Below are positions 26,538 to 35,513 of a stretch of DNA of 64,000 nucleotides, piece after piece. Source of the stretch: Methylobacterium sp. 77 (lineage in GTDB: Bacteria; Pseudomonadota; Alphaproteobacteria; Rhizobiales; Beijerinckiaceae); assembly GCF_000372825.1 (NCBI RefSeq), contig NZ_KB910516.1, forward strand, positions 4,220,011-4,284,010. Reading direction: 5' to 3'. Numbering within the stretch: position 1 is the stretch's first letter; each line of letters opens with the position of its first letter. The notes below the pieces were generated by a model. That model did no database searches. It had not been told where the DNA came from and saw only the letters and a list, made by a program, of their open reading frames with translations. The translations under genes and the position numbers were made by a program.

Positions 26538-27905
26538 TCAAGAAACGTGCCGGTTAATTGCGCTGGCATTGCCGCTTTCGTCGCATCGGGGCTTCGATTT
26601 TTCAATGCAGCCGGCCGCTCCAGCCGCGGCTCTGGTGCCTTCTTCGTAGGCACCGCCCGCGGTACCCCATTGCAAGCGTGACAGTGCTTCCCCTGCGAAC
26701 CAGATCTTGCCGCCGACCGGGACCTGAAGTGTCTGTCGGGCAGGCGCGTGCCCGGGCGGCACGACGGCCCATGATCCGAGCGACCACGGATCGTGGCGCC
26801 ACTCGCTGATCGCCGGGATGGAAAGATCATGCAGGGCGCGATGGCCGAAATGCTCGGCCAGAACGGAGCGGACGAGGCGGCGCGTTGAATCCGGGTTCCG
26901 GCCGCGCGCATCGAGGGAACGCGCCATCGGCGTATCGAGCTCGAAGAAATGAAACGGCGTGTCGTCCACCCGGGTCAGCAGGCCGGGCGGCCTGTGGCGT
27001 CCGCCGACCATGGCGGCGAGGCGGTCCCGTCCCCGGAACGGGGCTGAGGGCCAGTGCAGCACGGCGTGTTCGTAGATGCCGGTCGAAAAACCGTCGATGG
27101 CCGAGCGCGTCTCCGGCGGCAGCACCGGGGTGAACAGGGGTGAGGCGCGCAGCACCATCATCGGGATCGTCACGATCACCGCTTTGGCCCGCCACACCGA
27201 CCCGTCCGCCACCTCCACCGCGACACCGGCGCCCGACCAGTCGATGCGCACGACCGGCGTATTCAGCGCGATCGGCAGGCCTTGCGCGAGGCGCGCGAGA
27301 TAGCCGCCGAAGCCGCCGGCGATGAAGCGGTTGTCGCCGTATTCCATGCTCGGAAAGTCGTGGAGCGAGACCTCCGTCAACGGGCGCCCGGAGACGAGGC
27401 CGTGGACGAGGGAGATGCGCTCGGCCCAGGGACCCAGGCCAGGCGGGAGCGCACTCGAGGCCGGGCGATCGGGGCCGTCGAGCCCCGTCTGCACGGTCAG
27501 CGCGCGATCTGCCACGGAGAAGGCGCGGGCATGGGCGGCAGCCTCCGCCGGACGTCCCCTCCGGCCCGATACGAACAGATGTCCCTCCTGTGCCGCGACT
27601 CTCAGGGGTTCGCCGCGGGCTTCGCCCAGTCGCACAAGGGGGTTGATCGGCCCGGCATGGAGCCAATGCCCGCCGAGATCGACCGGATGGCCTCGCAGAT
27701 TGGTGGTGATCAGGCGACCGCCGATCCGGTCGCGCGCCTCCAGTACGGCGACGGACACGTCCCGCTCTTTCAGAAACCGTGCTGCGGCAATGCCTGCGGC
27801 GCCCGCGCCCACGACGATCACATCGGCGCTCGCGGGGAGGGACGCGAGGCGTGGGGTGATGCTCGGACGGAAATGATCGTGGGCGGGACGAGGTGTCGGG
27901 ATCAT
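26538..27905 (-). CDS. FAD-dependent amine oxidase-family oxidoreductase
   Basis: Flavin amine oxidase-like protein of about 455 residues. VIVVGAGAAGIAAARFLKER gives the GxGxxG FAD site, then ARDRIGGRLITT, DLGGHWLHAG, IVTIPMMVLRASPL and the C-terminal WFAGEALSRLQWGTAGGAYEEGTRAA, which places FAD and the substrate pocket. I used the ATG at 27905 (MIPTPRPAHD); longer starts exist at 27950 and 28019 without family text. No signal peptide. The substrate (polyamine, amino acid or other amine) is not predictable. Confidence 0.88.
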   Translation of the reverse strand: MIPTPRPAHDHFRPSITPRLASLPASADVIVVGAGAAGIAAARFLKERDVSVAVLEARDRIGGRLITTNLRGHPVDLGGHWLHAGPINPLVRLGEARGEPLRVAAQEGHLFVSGRRGRPAEAAAHARAFSVADRALTVQTGLDGPDRPASSALPPGLGPWAERISLVHGLVSGRPLTEVSLHDFPSMEYGDNRFIAGGFGGYLARLAQGLPIALNTPVVRIDWSGAGVAVEVADGSVWRAKAVIVTIPMMVLRASPLFTPVLPPETRSAIDGFSTGIYEHAVLHWPSAPFRGRDRLAAMVGGRHRPPGLLTRVDDTPFHFFELDTPMARSLDARGRNPDSTRRLVRSVLAEHFGHRALHDLSIPAISEWRHDPWSLGSWAVVPPGHAPARQTLQVPVGGKIWFAGEALSRLQWGTAGGAYEEGTRAAAGAAGCIEKSKPRCDESGNASAINRHVS

Positions 27906-28187
27906 GCGGGGGCGAGCTTCCGGGGAGCGAGTGTCCGGTGGAACATCCATGTGAGCGATGGCCGGAAGAGTGATCCGCGATCCTCTACCGGCCGTTACGG
28001 GCGGGCGTACCACACACACTTGTGCGCAGCCGATCTTGCCGGAAACGCGTGGCCTCGGCGAAAAGGTTCAGGCTGGACGCGCCAGCTGGGGTTGCGCCAA
28101 AGCACGTGCAACGCCAGAACCCGGCGCTGGCGGCAGGCCGCGCAAAGGTGCCCGCCCTCCCTCGAGCGGAACAAGGATTCGGGCGCC

Positions 28188-28907
28188 ATGCTCATTCAGG
28201 CTGCCTATGCTGCCGGCAAGCAGGTGCTGTCGCCGCCACTGCGCGCCATCCTGTGGAAGTCGTTGGCCCTGACGCTCGGGCTTCTCGTCCTGATCTGGGT
28301 AGGCCTCACCAAGGTGATCGACTGGTTCCTCGCGAACCATCACCTCTCGGCGAGCTATCCGTTTCTCGATACGATGGCGGTGTTCTTCGCCGGTGCCGGC
28401 CTGTTCATCGGCCTCGCCTACGTCATGCCGGCGGTGTCGATCCTGGTGGCGGGCTACTTCCTCGATGATGCCGCCGCGATCGTGGAGCGCACCGATTTTC
28501 CCGGAGACGTACCGGGCACGGCCCTCCCGATCGGCTCGGCGATGCTCTACGCCCTGCGCTTCGCCGGGCTGGCGCTGCTGGTCAATCTCGTGGCGCTGAT
28601 CCTGTTCTTCGTGCCCGGCGTCAATCTCGTGGCGTTCTTCCTCGCCAACACCTATCTGCTCGGGCGCGAATATTTCGAACTCGCCGCAGGGCGCTTCCGG
28701 CCGATGGCGGAAGCCAGCGCCATGCGCCGGCATTTCGGCCTGACGACCATGACGGCCGGCGCCATGCTGGCAGGCCTGATGGTGGTGCCCGTCCTCAATC
28801 TGCTGACGCCGCTCTTCGGCATCGCCCTGATGGTGCATGTCCACAAGGGCCTGGCCCGGAAGGCTGCTCTGGTCGGGTTTGATATGCGCAAGCGTCTCGA
28901 CGGCTAG
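28188..28907 (+). CDS. EI24/CysZ-like membrane protein
   Basis: 239 residues with four to six membrane spans (about 18-45, 62-90, 125-160, 190-220) and the EI24-domain text VSILVAGYFLDDAAAIVERTDFPG and NTYLLGREYFELAAGRF. E. coli CysZ of this family imports sulfate, and other members have unknown roles. The ATG at 28188 begins MLIQAAYAAGKQVLSPP. Divergent from the amine oxidase across about 280 bases and convergent, 12 bases apart, with the NDUFA9-like gene. Several sulfur genes lie nearby, but that is weak support for sulfate transport. Confidence 0.85.
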   Translation: MLIQAAYAAGKQVLSPPLRAILWKSLALTLGLLVLIWVGLTKVIDWFLANHHLSASYPFLDTMAVFFAGAGLFIGLAYVMPAVSILVAGYFLDDAAAIVERTDFPGDVPGTALPIGSAMLYALRFAGLALLVNLVALILFFVPGVNLVAFFLANTYLLGREYFELAAGRFRPMAEASAMRRHFGLTTMTAGAMLAGLMVVPVLNLLTPLFGIALMVHVHKGLARKAALVGFDMRKRLDG

Positions 28908-28919
28908 GACCGACAGGTC

Positions 28920-30098
28920 TCAGCCGCGGGTTCCCCAGCGCGCGCCCATCCGGCTCGGGGCGGTCGCATCGGGACCGACCGGGGGGCCGCTCCGGGACGG
29001 GGCGGATGGCGGCGGTGTCGCGGCCGTCTCCTGCTCCGCCTCAACGACCGTCTCCTTGGCGAATTGTCCCGCCTTGCGGAAGGTCCAGAGATAGCCCGGC
29101 ACGATAGCGGCCATCGCCGTCGGCACGATGCCGAGGCCATCCAGCGTGCGACCTTCCGCTTTTGCGGCGTCGGAGACCACGTTGTCCGTCTGGAGCAGGG
29201 TGACCTGATCGCGGGTGAGCTTGAGGCTGTCCGGCAGCAGGCCGAGGCTGACCGTATTCACCGCCTCGATCACACGGGCCTGCAGCATGGCGATGGGCTT
29301 GGGCAGATCGACGACGAGGCGTTTGCGCATCGTGGTCTTGAGCATGAAGCGGACGAGGGCATCGAGCGTCTCGACCTCCGGGCCGCCGAGTTCGTAGACC
29401 CGTCCGGCCTCCGCCTGCCCATCCACGGCGCGGGCGATCGCCTCGGCCACGTCACCGACGAAGACCGGCTGGAAACGCGTCCCGGCCCCAGCGAGCGGCA
29501 GGACCGGGAGCATTCGGGCGAGAGACGCGAAGCGGTTGAAGAAGCTGTCGCCCGGGCCGAACACCAGCGAGGGACGCAGGATCACCGCCCGAGGCTGGGC
29601 TGCCAGGACCTTCGCCTCACCGAGCGCCTTGGAGCGGGCGTAGACGGAGTCGGAGTTCTCGTCCGCTCCGATTGCCGAGACATGGACTACGGGCGCGCCG
29701 ACGCTCGCGGCCGCGCGGGCGATCTCGCCGGCCCCCTCTTCCTGGAGACGCAGGAAGCTCTGCTTGCCGGTCTCCTGCAGGATGCCGACGAGGTTCACCA
29801 CCACGTCGGCGCCCTCCACCGCCTTGGCGATGGATTCGGGGTAGCGGAGGTTCGCCTGCACGGCGATGATCTGCCCGACCTTGCCCAGCGGCTGTAGGAA
29901 GAGCGCGAGGTCCGGACGGCGGACGGCGACTCGGATCCGGTAGCCACGCTTGGCGAGCGCCCGCACGACGTGGCGCCCGAGGAAGCCGGAGCCGCCGAAG
30001 ACGGTGACCAGTTGCGATGACGGACGCGGTAGAGACGGTCCGGCGAACGGAGAGGTCGAAGCGTCGAAGCCGGTCATCGCCTGAGTCTCACCTGTCAT
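28920..30098 (-). CDS. Complex I NDUFA9-family NAD(P)H-binding protein
   Basis: 392 residues, an atypical SDR. VTVFGGSGFLGRHVVRALAKRG at residues about 31-52 binds the nucleotide, followed by VVNLVGILQETG, VHVSAIGADENSDSVYARSKALGE and VFGPGDSFFNRFA. This is the alphaproteobacterial NDUFA9-like group, related to an accessory subunit of mitochondrial complex I. The last 50 residues are a Pro/Ser-rich, probably disordered tail. No complex I genes lie in this window. Confidence 0.88.
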   Translation of the reverse strand: MTGETQAMTGFDASTSPFAGPSLPRPSSQLVTVFGGSGFLGRHVVRALAKRGYRIRVAVRRPDLALFLQPLGKVGQIIAVQANLRYPESIAKAVEGADVVVNLVGILQETGKQSFLRLQEEGAGEIARAAASVGAPVVHVSAIGADENSDSVYARSKALGEAKVLAAQPRAVILRPSLVFGPGDSFFNRFASLARMLPVLPLAGAGTRFQPVFVGDVAEAIARAVDGQAEAGRVYELGGPEVETLDALVRFMLKTTMRKRLVVDLPKPIAMLQARVIEAVNTVSLGLLPDSLKLTRDQVTLLQTDNVVSDAAKAEGRTLDGLGIVPTAMAAIVPGYLWTFRKAGQFAKETVVEAEQETAATPPPSAPSRSGPPVGPDATAPSRMGARWGTRG

Positions 30099-30443
30099 CC
30101 GAGATGCCCCGCCATGCCCCGATCAGGCCGACGCGACCCTTCGCCCGTCACCACTGAATGCGGGGATTACCATCGCTCGCGCATCGATAGCTAGGGCCGT
30201 CTGCTGCGGCGCGGGAGGCTGCGGCGACGATGAAACCACCCAGCGGCGGGAAAACCGCGATGTCCGGCGGTTTCACCAGGCATCTGCGTCGCAGAGGCCG
30301 CCTTTCGTGGAACGTCCGGGGAAGGCGCTGAGAACACGATCTTCTCCCTGGATGCTGGCTTGTCGGAAGATTGTGCCGAGGTCGACAAAGAAAAGGTATT
30401 TTCTTTCCTTTGACTATAGATCGTCTTCGTAAGACATTTAATT

Positions 30444-30484
30444 CAACGACATCGTTGAGCAAGCAAGGCTGTATGATTTGCTTG
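30444..30484. promoter_or_regulatory. Inverted repeats upstream of sfnG
   Basis: CAACGA-CA-TCGTTG spans 30444-30457 (perfect six-base arms). CAAGCAA at 30460-30466 pairs with TTGCTTG at 30478-30484. Both sit in the AT-richer part of the 460-base gap before sfnG, 74-114 bases upstream of the ATG, where an activator such as a CysB/LysR-type or SfnR-like protein could bind. I see no -24/-12 promoter here, unlike the sigma-54 control of sfn genes in Pseudomonas. The rest of 30099-30557 holds no gene. Confidence 0.4.
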
Positions 30485-30557
30485 ATGCAATAATGTATTC
30501 ACTTGCGGCCCTGACCCTGAATGGACCGCTTTATCTCTCAAATTCGCGGATAGATGC

Positions 30558-31667
30558 ATGACTCGCCCACACCATCGTGACCCGGAGCCGATCCGTTTCG
30601 CCTATTGGGTGCCGAACGTGTCCGGTGGTCTCGTCATCAGCAAGATCGAGCAGCGTACGAGCTGGGACGCGGATTATAACCGACGCCTCGCCCAGATCGC
30701 GGAGGAGGCCGGCTTCGACTACGCCCTCACCCAGATCCGTTTCACCGCCGGCTACGGCGCCGAGTATCAGCACGAGTCCGTCGCCTTCAGTCACGCCCTG
30801 CTCGCGGCCACATCGAAGCTGACGGTCATCGCCGCGCTGCTGCCCGGCCCATGGAACCCGACGCTCGCCGCCAAGCAGATCGCGACGATCAGCCAGCTCA
30901 CCGGCGGGCGCATTGCCATCAACGTCGTGTCCGGCTGGTTCTCGGGCGAGTTTCGCGCCATCGGTGAGCCCTGGCTCGACCATGACGAGCGGTATCGTCG
31001 TTCGGAGGAGTTCATCCGCGCTTTGCGCGGGATCTGGACGCAGGACGATTTCACCTTCAGCGGTGATTTCTATCGCTACACCAACTACACCCTGAAGCCG
31101 AAGCCGGCCGATCCGCAGCCGGAGATCTTCCAGGGCGGTTCGTCCCGTGCGGCGCGCGACATGGCGGCCCGCGTCTCCGACTGGTACTTCACCAACGGCA
31201 ACACGCCGGACGGCATCCGCGCCCAGGTCGACGACCTCCAGGCGAAGGCGGCGGCGAACGGCCATTCCGTCAAAGTCGGCGTCAACGCCTTCGTCATCGC
31301 CCGCGAGACCGAGGAGGAGGCCCGCGCCGTCCTCCAGGACATCATCGACAATGCCGACCCCGATGCGGTGAAGGCCTTCGGCCACGAGGCGAAGAATGCC
31401 GGCAAGGCCTCTCCGGAAGGCGAGGGCAATTGGGCGAAATCGAGCTTCGAGGACCTCGTCCAGTACAATGACGGCTTCAAGACCAACCTGATCGGCACGC
31501 CCGACCAGATCGCCGAGCGGATCGTCGCCCTGAAGGATGCCGGTGTCGACCTCGCGCTCCTCGCCTTCCTGCATTTCCAGGAGGAGGTCGCCTATTTCGG
31601 CGCCCACATCATCCCGCGCGTGAGAGCCTTGGAAGCCGCGCGCGAGCAGCGGGCCGCTGCCGCCTGA
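30558..31667 (+). CDS. sfnG: FMN-dependent dimethylsulfone monooxygenase
   Basis: Luciferase-like monooxygenase, 369 residues, that in Pseudomonas oxidises dimethyl sulfone to methanesulfinate using FMNH2. The sequence begins with FAYWVPNVSGGLVISKIEQRT, followed by LTQIRFTAGYGAEYQHES, ALLPGPWNPTLAAKQIATIS, INVVSGWFSGEFRAIGEPW and ERYRRSEEFIRALRGIW. These are SfnG-specific and differ from SsuD. The partner gene sfnB follows. A reduced-flavin supply enzyme is not in the window. Confidence 0.92.
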   Translation: MTRPHHRDPEPIRFAYWVPNVSGGLVISKIEQRTSWDADYNRRLAQIAEEAGFDYALTQIRFTAGYGAEYQHESVAFSHALLAATSKLTVIAALLPGPWNPTLAAKQIATISQLTGGRIAINVVSGWFSGEFRAIGEPWLDHDERYRRSEEFIRALRGIWTQDDFTFSGDFYRYTNYTLKPKPADPQPEIFQGGSSRAARDMAARVSDWYFTNGNTPDGIRAQVDDLQAKAAANGHSVKVGVNAFVIARETEEEARAVLQDIIDNADPDAVKAFGHEAKNAGKASPEGEGNWAKSSFEDLVQYNDGFKTNLIGTPDQIAERIVALKDAGVDLALLAFLHFQEEVAYFGAHIIPRVRALEAAREQRAAAA

Positions 31668-31790
31668 TGCGATCGCCCTCGCGCCGTCGCAGCCCCGTCG
31701 TTCCGAGTTCGCCGTAGGCGCGACGGAACGATAGCGGCCCGCGGGGATGAGCCCTGTGACGGCATATCATCAGCCATAGGACGTAGCCTC

Positions 31791-33041
31791 ATGAACATCG
31801 CCGTCAGCGCCCAATCGCTAGAGACCGCCCGGGGCGCGCCGCCGGTTCCCCGGCCGACATCCCCGGCTCACATCATCCGCGACGATGCCGAGGCGATCCG
31901 GGTCGCGCAGGCCCTTGCCGAGGATTTTCGCAACGGTGCCTCCGAGCGCGACACCAACAACCGCCGCCCGGTGGCGGAGCTCGATGCGTTTTCCCAGAGC
32001 GGGTTGTGGTCGATCAACGTGCCGAAGGCGTTCGGCGGGCCGGAAGTCTCCTACAAGACCCTGGCTCAGGTCGTCGCCATCATCTCGGCGGCCGATCCGT
32101 CGATCGGGCAGATCTCGCAGAACCATCTCGGCATCGTCGCCGCGATCCGCACGGTGTCGGATCCGGAGCAGCAGGCGCTGTTGTTCGGGGAGATCCTGAA
32201 GGGAACGCGGTTCGGCAACGCCTTCTCCGAGATCGGCACCCCGCGCGCCACCGACTTCAAGACCCATTTCGTCGATGACGGCGAGCACGTCATCGTGCGC
32301 GGCAAGAAGTTCTACTCCACGGGCGCGCTGCTTGCCCATCTCGTTCCCATCGTCGCCCTCGATGGCGAAGGACGGGCCTGGTACGCCATCGCCGAAAGAG
32401 GCGCGCCGGGGCTCACCGTCATCGACGACTGGTCGGCCTTCGGCCAGCGGACCACGGCCAGCGGCACCGTGATCATCGACGATGTGCGGGTGCCCAAAAC
32501 CCATCTCGTGCCCGCGTGGAAGGGCTACGAGCAACCGCGCTCGGACGGGGCGGTGTTCCAGATCATCCAGGCCGCCGTCGATGCCGGCATCGCTCGGGAG
32601 GCTCTCGACGACACGGTGGCCTTCGTCCGCACCAAGACCCGCCCGTGGGTCGATAGCGGCCTCGATCGGGCCTCCGACGATCCCTACACGATCCAGACGA
32701 TCGGCGAGCTGACGATCAAGCTCCATGCCGCCGAAGCTCTGCTCGACCGGGCCGGCCTCGCCCTCGACGCGGCGGTCGCCGAGCCCGATGCGGAAAGCGT
32801 CGCTGCGGCCCAGCTCGCGGTGGCCGAATCGAAGGTGCTCACCACGGAGATCGCGCTTCTCGCCAGCAACAAGCTGTTCGAGCTTGCCGGGACCCGCTCG
32901 ACCCTGGCGGAGGGCAACCTCGACCGCCACTGGCGCAACGCCCGCACCCACACGCTCCACGATCCGGTGCGCTGGAAATACGCCATCATCGGCAATCACG
33001 CGCTCAACGGCGTGAACCCGCCGTTCCACTCCTGGAGCTGA
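31791..33041 (+). CDS. sfnB: SfnB family sulfur acquisition oxidoreductase
   Basis: Acyl-CoA-dehydrogenase-fold flavoprotein, 416 residues, of the SfnB family found with sulfone/sulfonate genes. Text includes FSQSGLWSINVPKAFGGPEVSY, QISQNHLGIVAAIRT, NAFSEIGTPRATDF and the C-terminal NLDRHWRNARTHTLHDPVRWKY, typical of the DszC/SfnB branch rather than CoA-ester dehydrogenases. Probably oxidises a sulfur compound with reduced flavin; the precise reaction is uncertain. It sits 123 bases after sfnG in the same direction. Confidence 0.9.
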   Translation: MNIAVSAQSLETARGAPPVPRPTSPAHIIRDDAEAIRVAQALAEDFRNGASERDTNNRRPVAELDAFSQSGLWSINVPKAFGGPEVSYKTLAQVVAIISAADPSIGQISQNHLGIVAAIRTVSDPEQQALLFGEILKGTRFGNAFSEIGTPRATDFKTHFVDDGEHVIVRGKKFYSTGALLAHLVPIVALDGEGRAWYAIAERGAPGLTVIDDWSAFGQRTTASGTVIIDDVRVPKTHLVPAWKGYEQPRSDGAVFQIIQAAVDAGIAREALDDTVAFVRTKTRPWVDSGLDRASDDPYTIQTIGELTIKLHAAEALLDRAGLALDAAVAEPDAESVAAAQLAVAESKVLTTEIALLASNKLFELAGTRSTLAEGNLDRHWRNARTHTLHDPVRWKYAIIGNHALNGVNPPFHSWS

Positions 33042-33106
33042 CCGGATCTCTTTGAAGTTGATCGGACCTCCCGGGAGCCGACCGACCCTCTTGGAGCTGA
33101 AGATCC
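33034..33106. repeat. Degenerate 20-bp tandem repeat after sfnB
   Basis: Four imperfect copies begin at 33034 (GGAGCTGACCGGATCTCTTT), 33054 (GAAGTTGATCGGACCTCCCG), 33074 (GGAGCCGACCGACCCTCTT) and 33093 (GGAGCTGAAGATCC). The first covers the last sfnB codons and stop, so the array looks like a duplicated gene end that has decayed. Confidence 0.6.
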
Positions 33107-33138
33107 CCAGACGACGAAAAATCGGCTAGAGGGCGGGC

Positions 33139-34482
33139 ATGACTTCTGCCCCCCTCGTCCGTTTCGCGCCCTCTCCGACGGGCTTCCTCCATATCGGCAA
33201 TGCCCGGCCGGCCTTGCTGAACGCGCTGTTCGCGCGGGCTCGCGGCGGGCGCTTCCTGCTGCGCCTCGACGACACCGACCGGGAGCGCTCGACGGAAGAA
33301 TTCGCGACCGCGATCGGTGAGGATCTGGCCTGGCTCGGGATCGTGCCGGATCTCTTCGCCCGCCAGTCCGACCGCTCCGCGATCCACGATGCGGCGGCCG
33401 AACGGCTCAAGGCGGCGGGCCGGCTCTATCCCTGCTACGAGACGCCCGACGAGTTGGAGCGCCGCCGTCGCCGTCAGCTCGGCCGCGGCCAGCCGCCGAT
33501 CTACGACCGCGCGGCGCTCAGCCTCACCGATGACGAACGCGCGGGCCTGGAAGCCGAGGGGCGCACCCCGCATTGGCGTTTCAAGCTCGATGCCCGCACC
33601 GTCGCCTGGGACGATCTCATCCGTGGAGAGGCGCATGTGGATTGCGCCTCGCTGTCGGACCCTGTGCTGATCCGCGCCGATGGCAGCTATCTCTACACGC
33701 TGCCCTCCGTCGTGGACGATGCCGAGTTGGGCATCACCCACGTGATCCGCGGCGAAGACCACGTCACCAATACCGGCGTGCAGGTGCAGATCTTCGAGGC
33801 TCTGGGCCAGCCGGTTCCGATCTTCGGCCACCACAACCTGCTCACCACCGCCGATGGCGAAGGCCTGTCGAAGCGCCTCGGCCACCTCTCCCTCCGCGGG
33901 CTGCGCGAGGCGGGCTACGAACCCGGCGCCGTGCGCTCGCTCGCGGTCCTTACCGGCTCGGCCGAGGCGGTGCGCGCGGTGGATTCGATGGACGACCTCG
34001 CCGCCCTGGTGGACCTCGCCCACATCTCGCGGGCGCCGGCCAAGTTTGATCCGCAGGAACTCGATGGGCTCAATGCCCGCCTCATCCACGCCATGCCCTA
34101 CGAGACGGCGCGCGAACGCCTCTTCGCCATGGGAATTCCGGAGGAAAGGGCACAAGCGTTCTGGGCGGTGATCCAGCCCAATCTCACCAAGGTCGGTGAG
34201 GCCGCCGAATGGTGGCGCATCGTGGCAGGGGACGTCACGCCCGTCATCGCGGATGCCGGCTTCATCGCCGCCGCCGCCGAGGTGCTGCCGCCCGAACCGT
34301 GGGATGGCCAGACTTGGAAGACCTGGACCAACGCGGTGAAGGACAAGACCGGCGCCAAGGGCAAGGCCCTGTTCATGCCCCTCCGCCTCGCCCTGACGGG
34401 GCTGGAACACGGGCCGGACCTGTCGGGCCTGCTGCCGCTCATCGGGCGTGAGGCAGTGGTGGCGCGGCTCGGCACCGCCTGA
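33139..34482 (+). CDS. gltX: Glutamate--tRNA ligase (probable second GluRS)
   Basis: Class I aminoacyl-tRNA synthetase, 447 residues. [22 protein letters not shown] carries the HIGH-type motif and [18 protein letters not shown] the KMSKS-type loop, here GLSKR instead of the usual KLSKR. The tRNA-binding C-terminal domain ends near [36 protein letters not shown]. Many alphaproteobacteria carry two GluRS enzymes with different tRNA-Glu/Gln preference; this compact form resembles the shorter one. It ends two bases from the end of the convergent LysR gene. Confidence 0.93.
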   Translation: MTSAPLVRFAPSPTGFLHIGNARPALLNALFARARGGRFLLRLDDTDRERSTEEFATAIGEDLAWLGIVPDLFARQSDRSAIHDAAAERLKAAGRLYPCYETPDELERRRRRQLGRGQPPIYDRAALSLTDDERAGLEAEGRTPHWRFKLDARTVAWDDLIRGEAHVDCASLSDPVLIRADGSYLYTLPSVVDDAELGITHVIRGEDHVTNTGVQVQIFEALGQPVPIFGHHNLLTTADGEGLSKRLGHLSLRGLREAGYEPGAVRSLAVLTGSAEAVRAVDSMDDLAALVDLAHISRAPAKFDPQELDGLNARLIHAMPYETARERLFAMGIPEERAQAFWAVIQPNLTKVGEAAEWWRIVAGDVTPVIADAGFIAAAAEVLPPEPWDGQTWKTWTNAVKDKTGAKGKALFMPLRLALTGLEHGPDLSGLLPLIGREAVVARLGTA

Positions 34483-34483
34483 T

Positions 34484-35401
34484 TCAGTCGCGTCTGCGCA
34501 CCGAGCCCGACAGGAGCCGATCCCGCTCGGCGTGCAGATGTCCGATCAGTCGGTGCGCGAGCCGGCTCGGCGGCCGTCCTGCCGGGCGGATCAGCATCGT
34601 CTCGATGGGCAGGCGCGGGCGGAACGGGCGCAGCACGATGGGCAGCTCCGTAAGCTCGCGGGCCGGGATCGGATCGACGATGGCGATCCCGAGCCCTTCC
34701 GCAACGAGGCCGCAGCGGGCCGCCGTGTACTGCGCCATGAGGCGGAAATGCGGGGCGATCCGTGCCTCCGCGAATGCCTCCTCGACCGCCCGTTGGAACG
34801 CGCCGCTCCCGCCCGCGATCAGGGGCTCGTCGGCGAGATCGGCCACGCCGATCGCCCGCTTCTCCGCGAGGGCGTGCCCCCGTGGCAGGGCGCAGACCGC
34901 ATCGATGGCGAGGAAAGGCTCGCAGATCACGCCCGCATAACCGGAGCGGGGCCGAACCAGGCCGAGATCGCATTGGCCGGATGAGGCCCAGGCCCAGATC
35001 GTTTCCGGCGCCGGCACGTGGACCGCGACCTGGATGCCGGGGGATTCCTCAGACAGTTTCCGGATCGCCCGCGGCAGCAGGCGGGAGGCCAGCGACGGCT
35101 GGCAGGCGACGCGCAACGGCCCGGTGCCCAGGTCACGGATCTGCCGGGCCGCCTGGGCGAGGTGGTCGAGACCGGCATAGGTTCGTTCGACCTCGCGGGC
35201 GAAGGCCTCGCCTTCCGGTGTCGGCAACGCGCTGCCATGGCCGCGAACGAACAGCGCGAAACCGAGCTCATCCTCCAGTTGAGCCATGGCTCGGCTGATA
35301 TGGGGCTGGCCGATGCCGAGGACGGCAGCGGCCCTCGTCATCCCTCCATGACGCAGCACCGCGCGAAACAGGTCGATATGAGCCGGGTTCATCATGCCCA
35401 T
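34484..35401 (-). CDS. LysR-family transcriptional regulator
   Basis: 305 residues. N-terminal HTH: HIDLFRAVLRHGGMTRAAAVLGIGQPHISRAMAQLEDELGFALFVR. The effector-binding domain starts at GPLRVACQPSLASRLLPRAIRKL and contains QCDLGLVRPRSGYAGV and VAEGLGIAIVDPIP. Divergent from an EamA-type exporter gene across about 110 bases, so it most likely controls that transporter in response to its substrate. Confidence 0.92.
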   Translation of the reverse strand: MGMMNPAHIDLFRAVLRHGGMTRAAAVLGIGQPHISRAMAQLEDELGFALFVRGHGSALPTPEGEAFAREVERTYAGLDHLAQAARQIRDLGTGPLRVACQPSLASRLLPRAIRKLSEESPGIQVAVHVPAPETIWAWASSGQCDLGLVRPRSGYAGVICEPFLAIDAVCALPRGHALAEKRAIGVADLADEPLIAGGSGAFQRAVEEAFAEARIAPHFRLMAQYTAARCGLVAEGLGIAIVDPIPARELTELPIVLRPFRPRLPIETMLIRPAGRPPSRLAHRLIGHLHAERDRLLSGSVRRRD

Positions 35402-35513
35402 TCTGCATGGAAAGAGAGCATGCGAGCATTTGACGGCATGGCCGCGGGATGGTTGTCAAGGTGCGCTTGCCAGGCCCTTCGGGCGTGGCGGAATTCCGGG
35501 ACGGCACGAGACG

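Noticed and set aside
30099..30443. Short minus-strand ORFs upstream of sfnG
   Set aside because: No ribosome site and no protein-like composition; the interval is better read as a promoter region.
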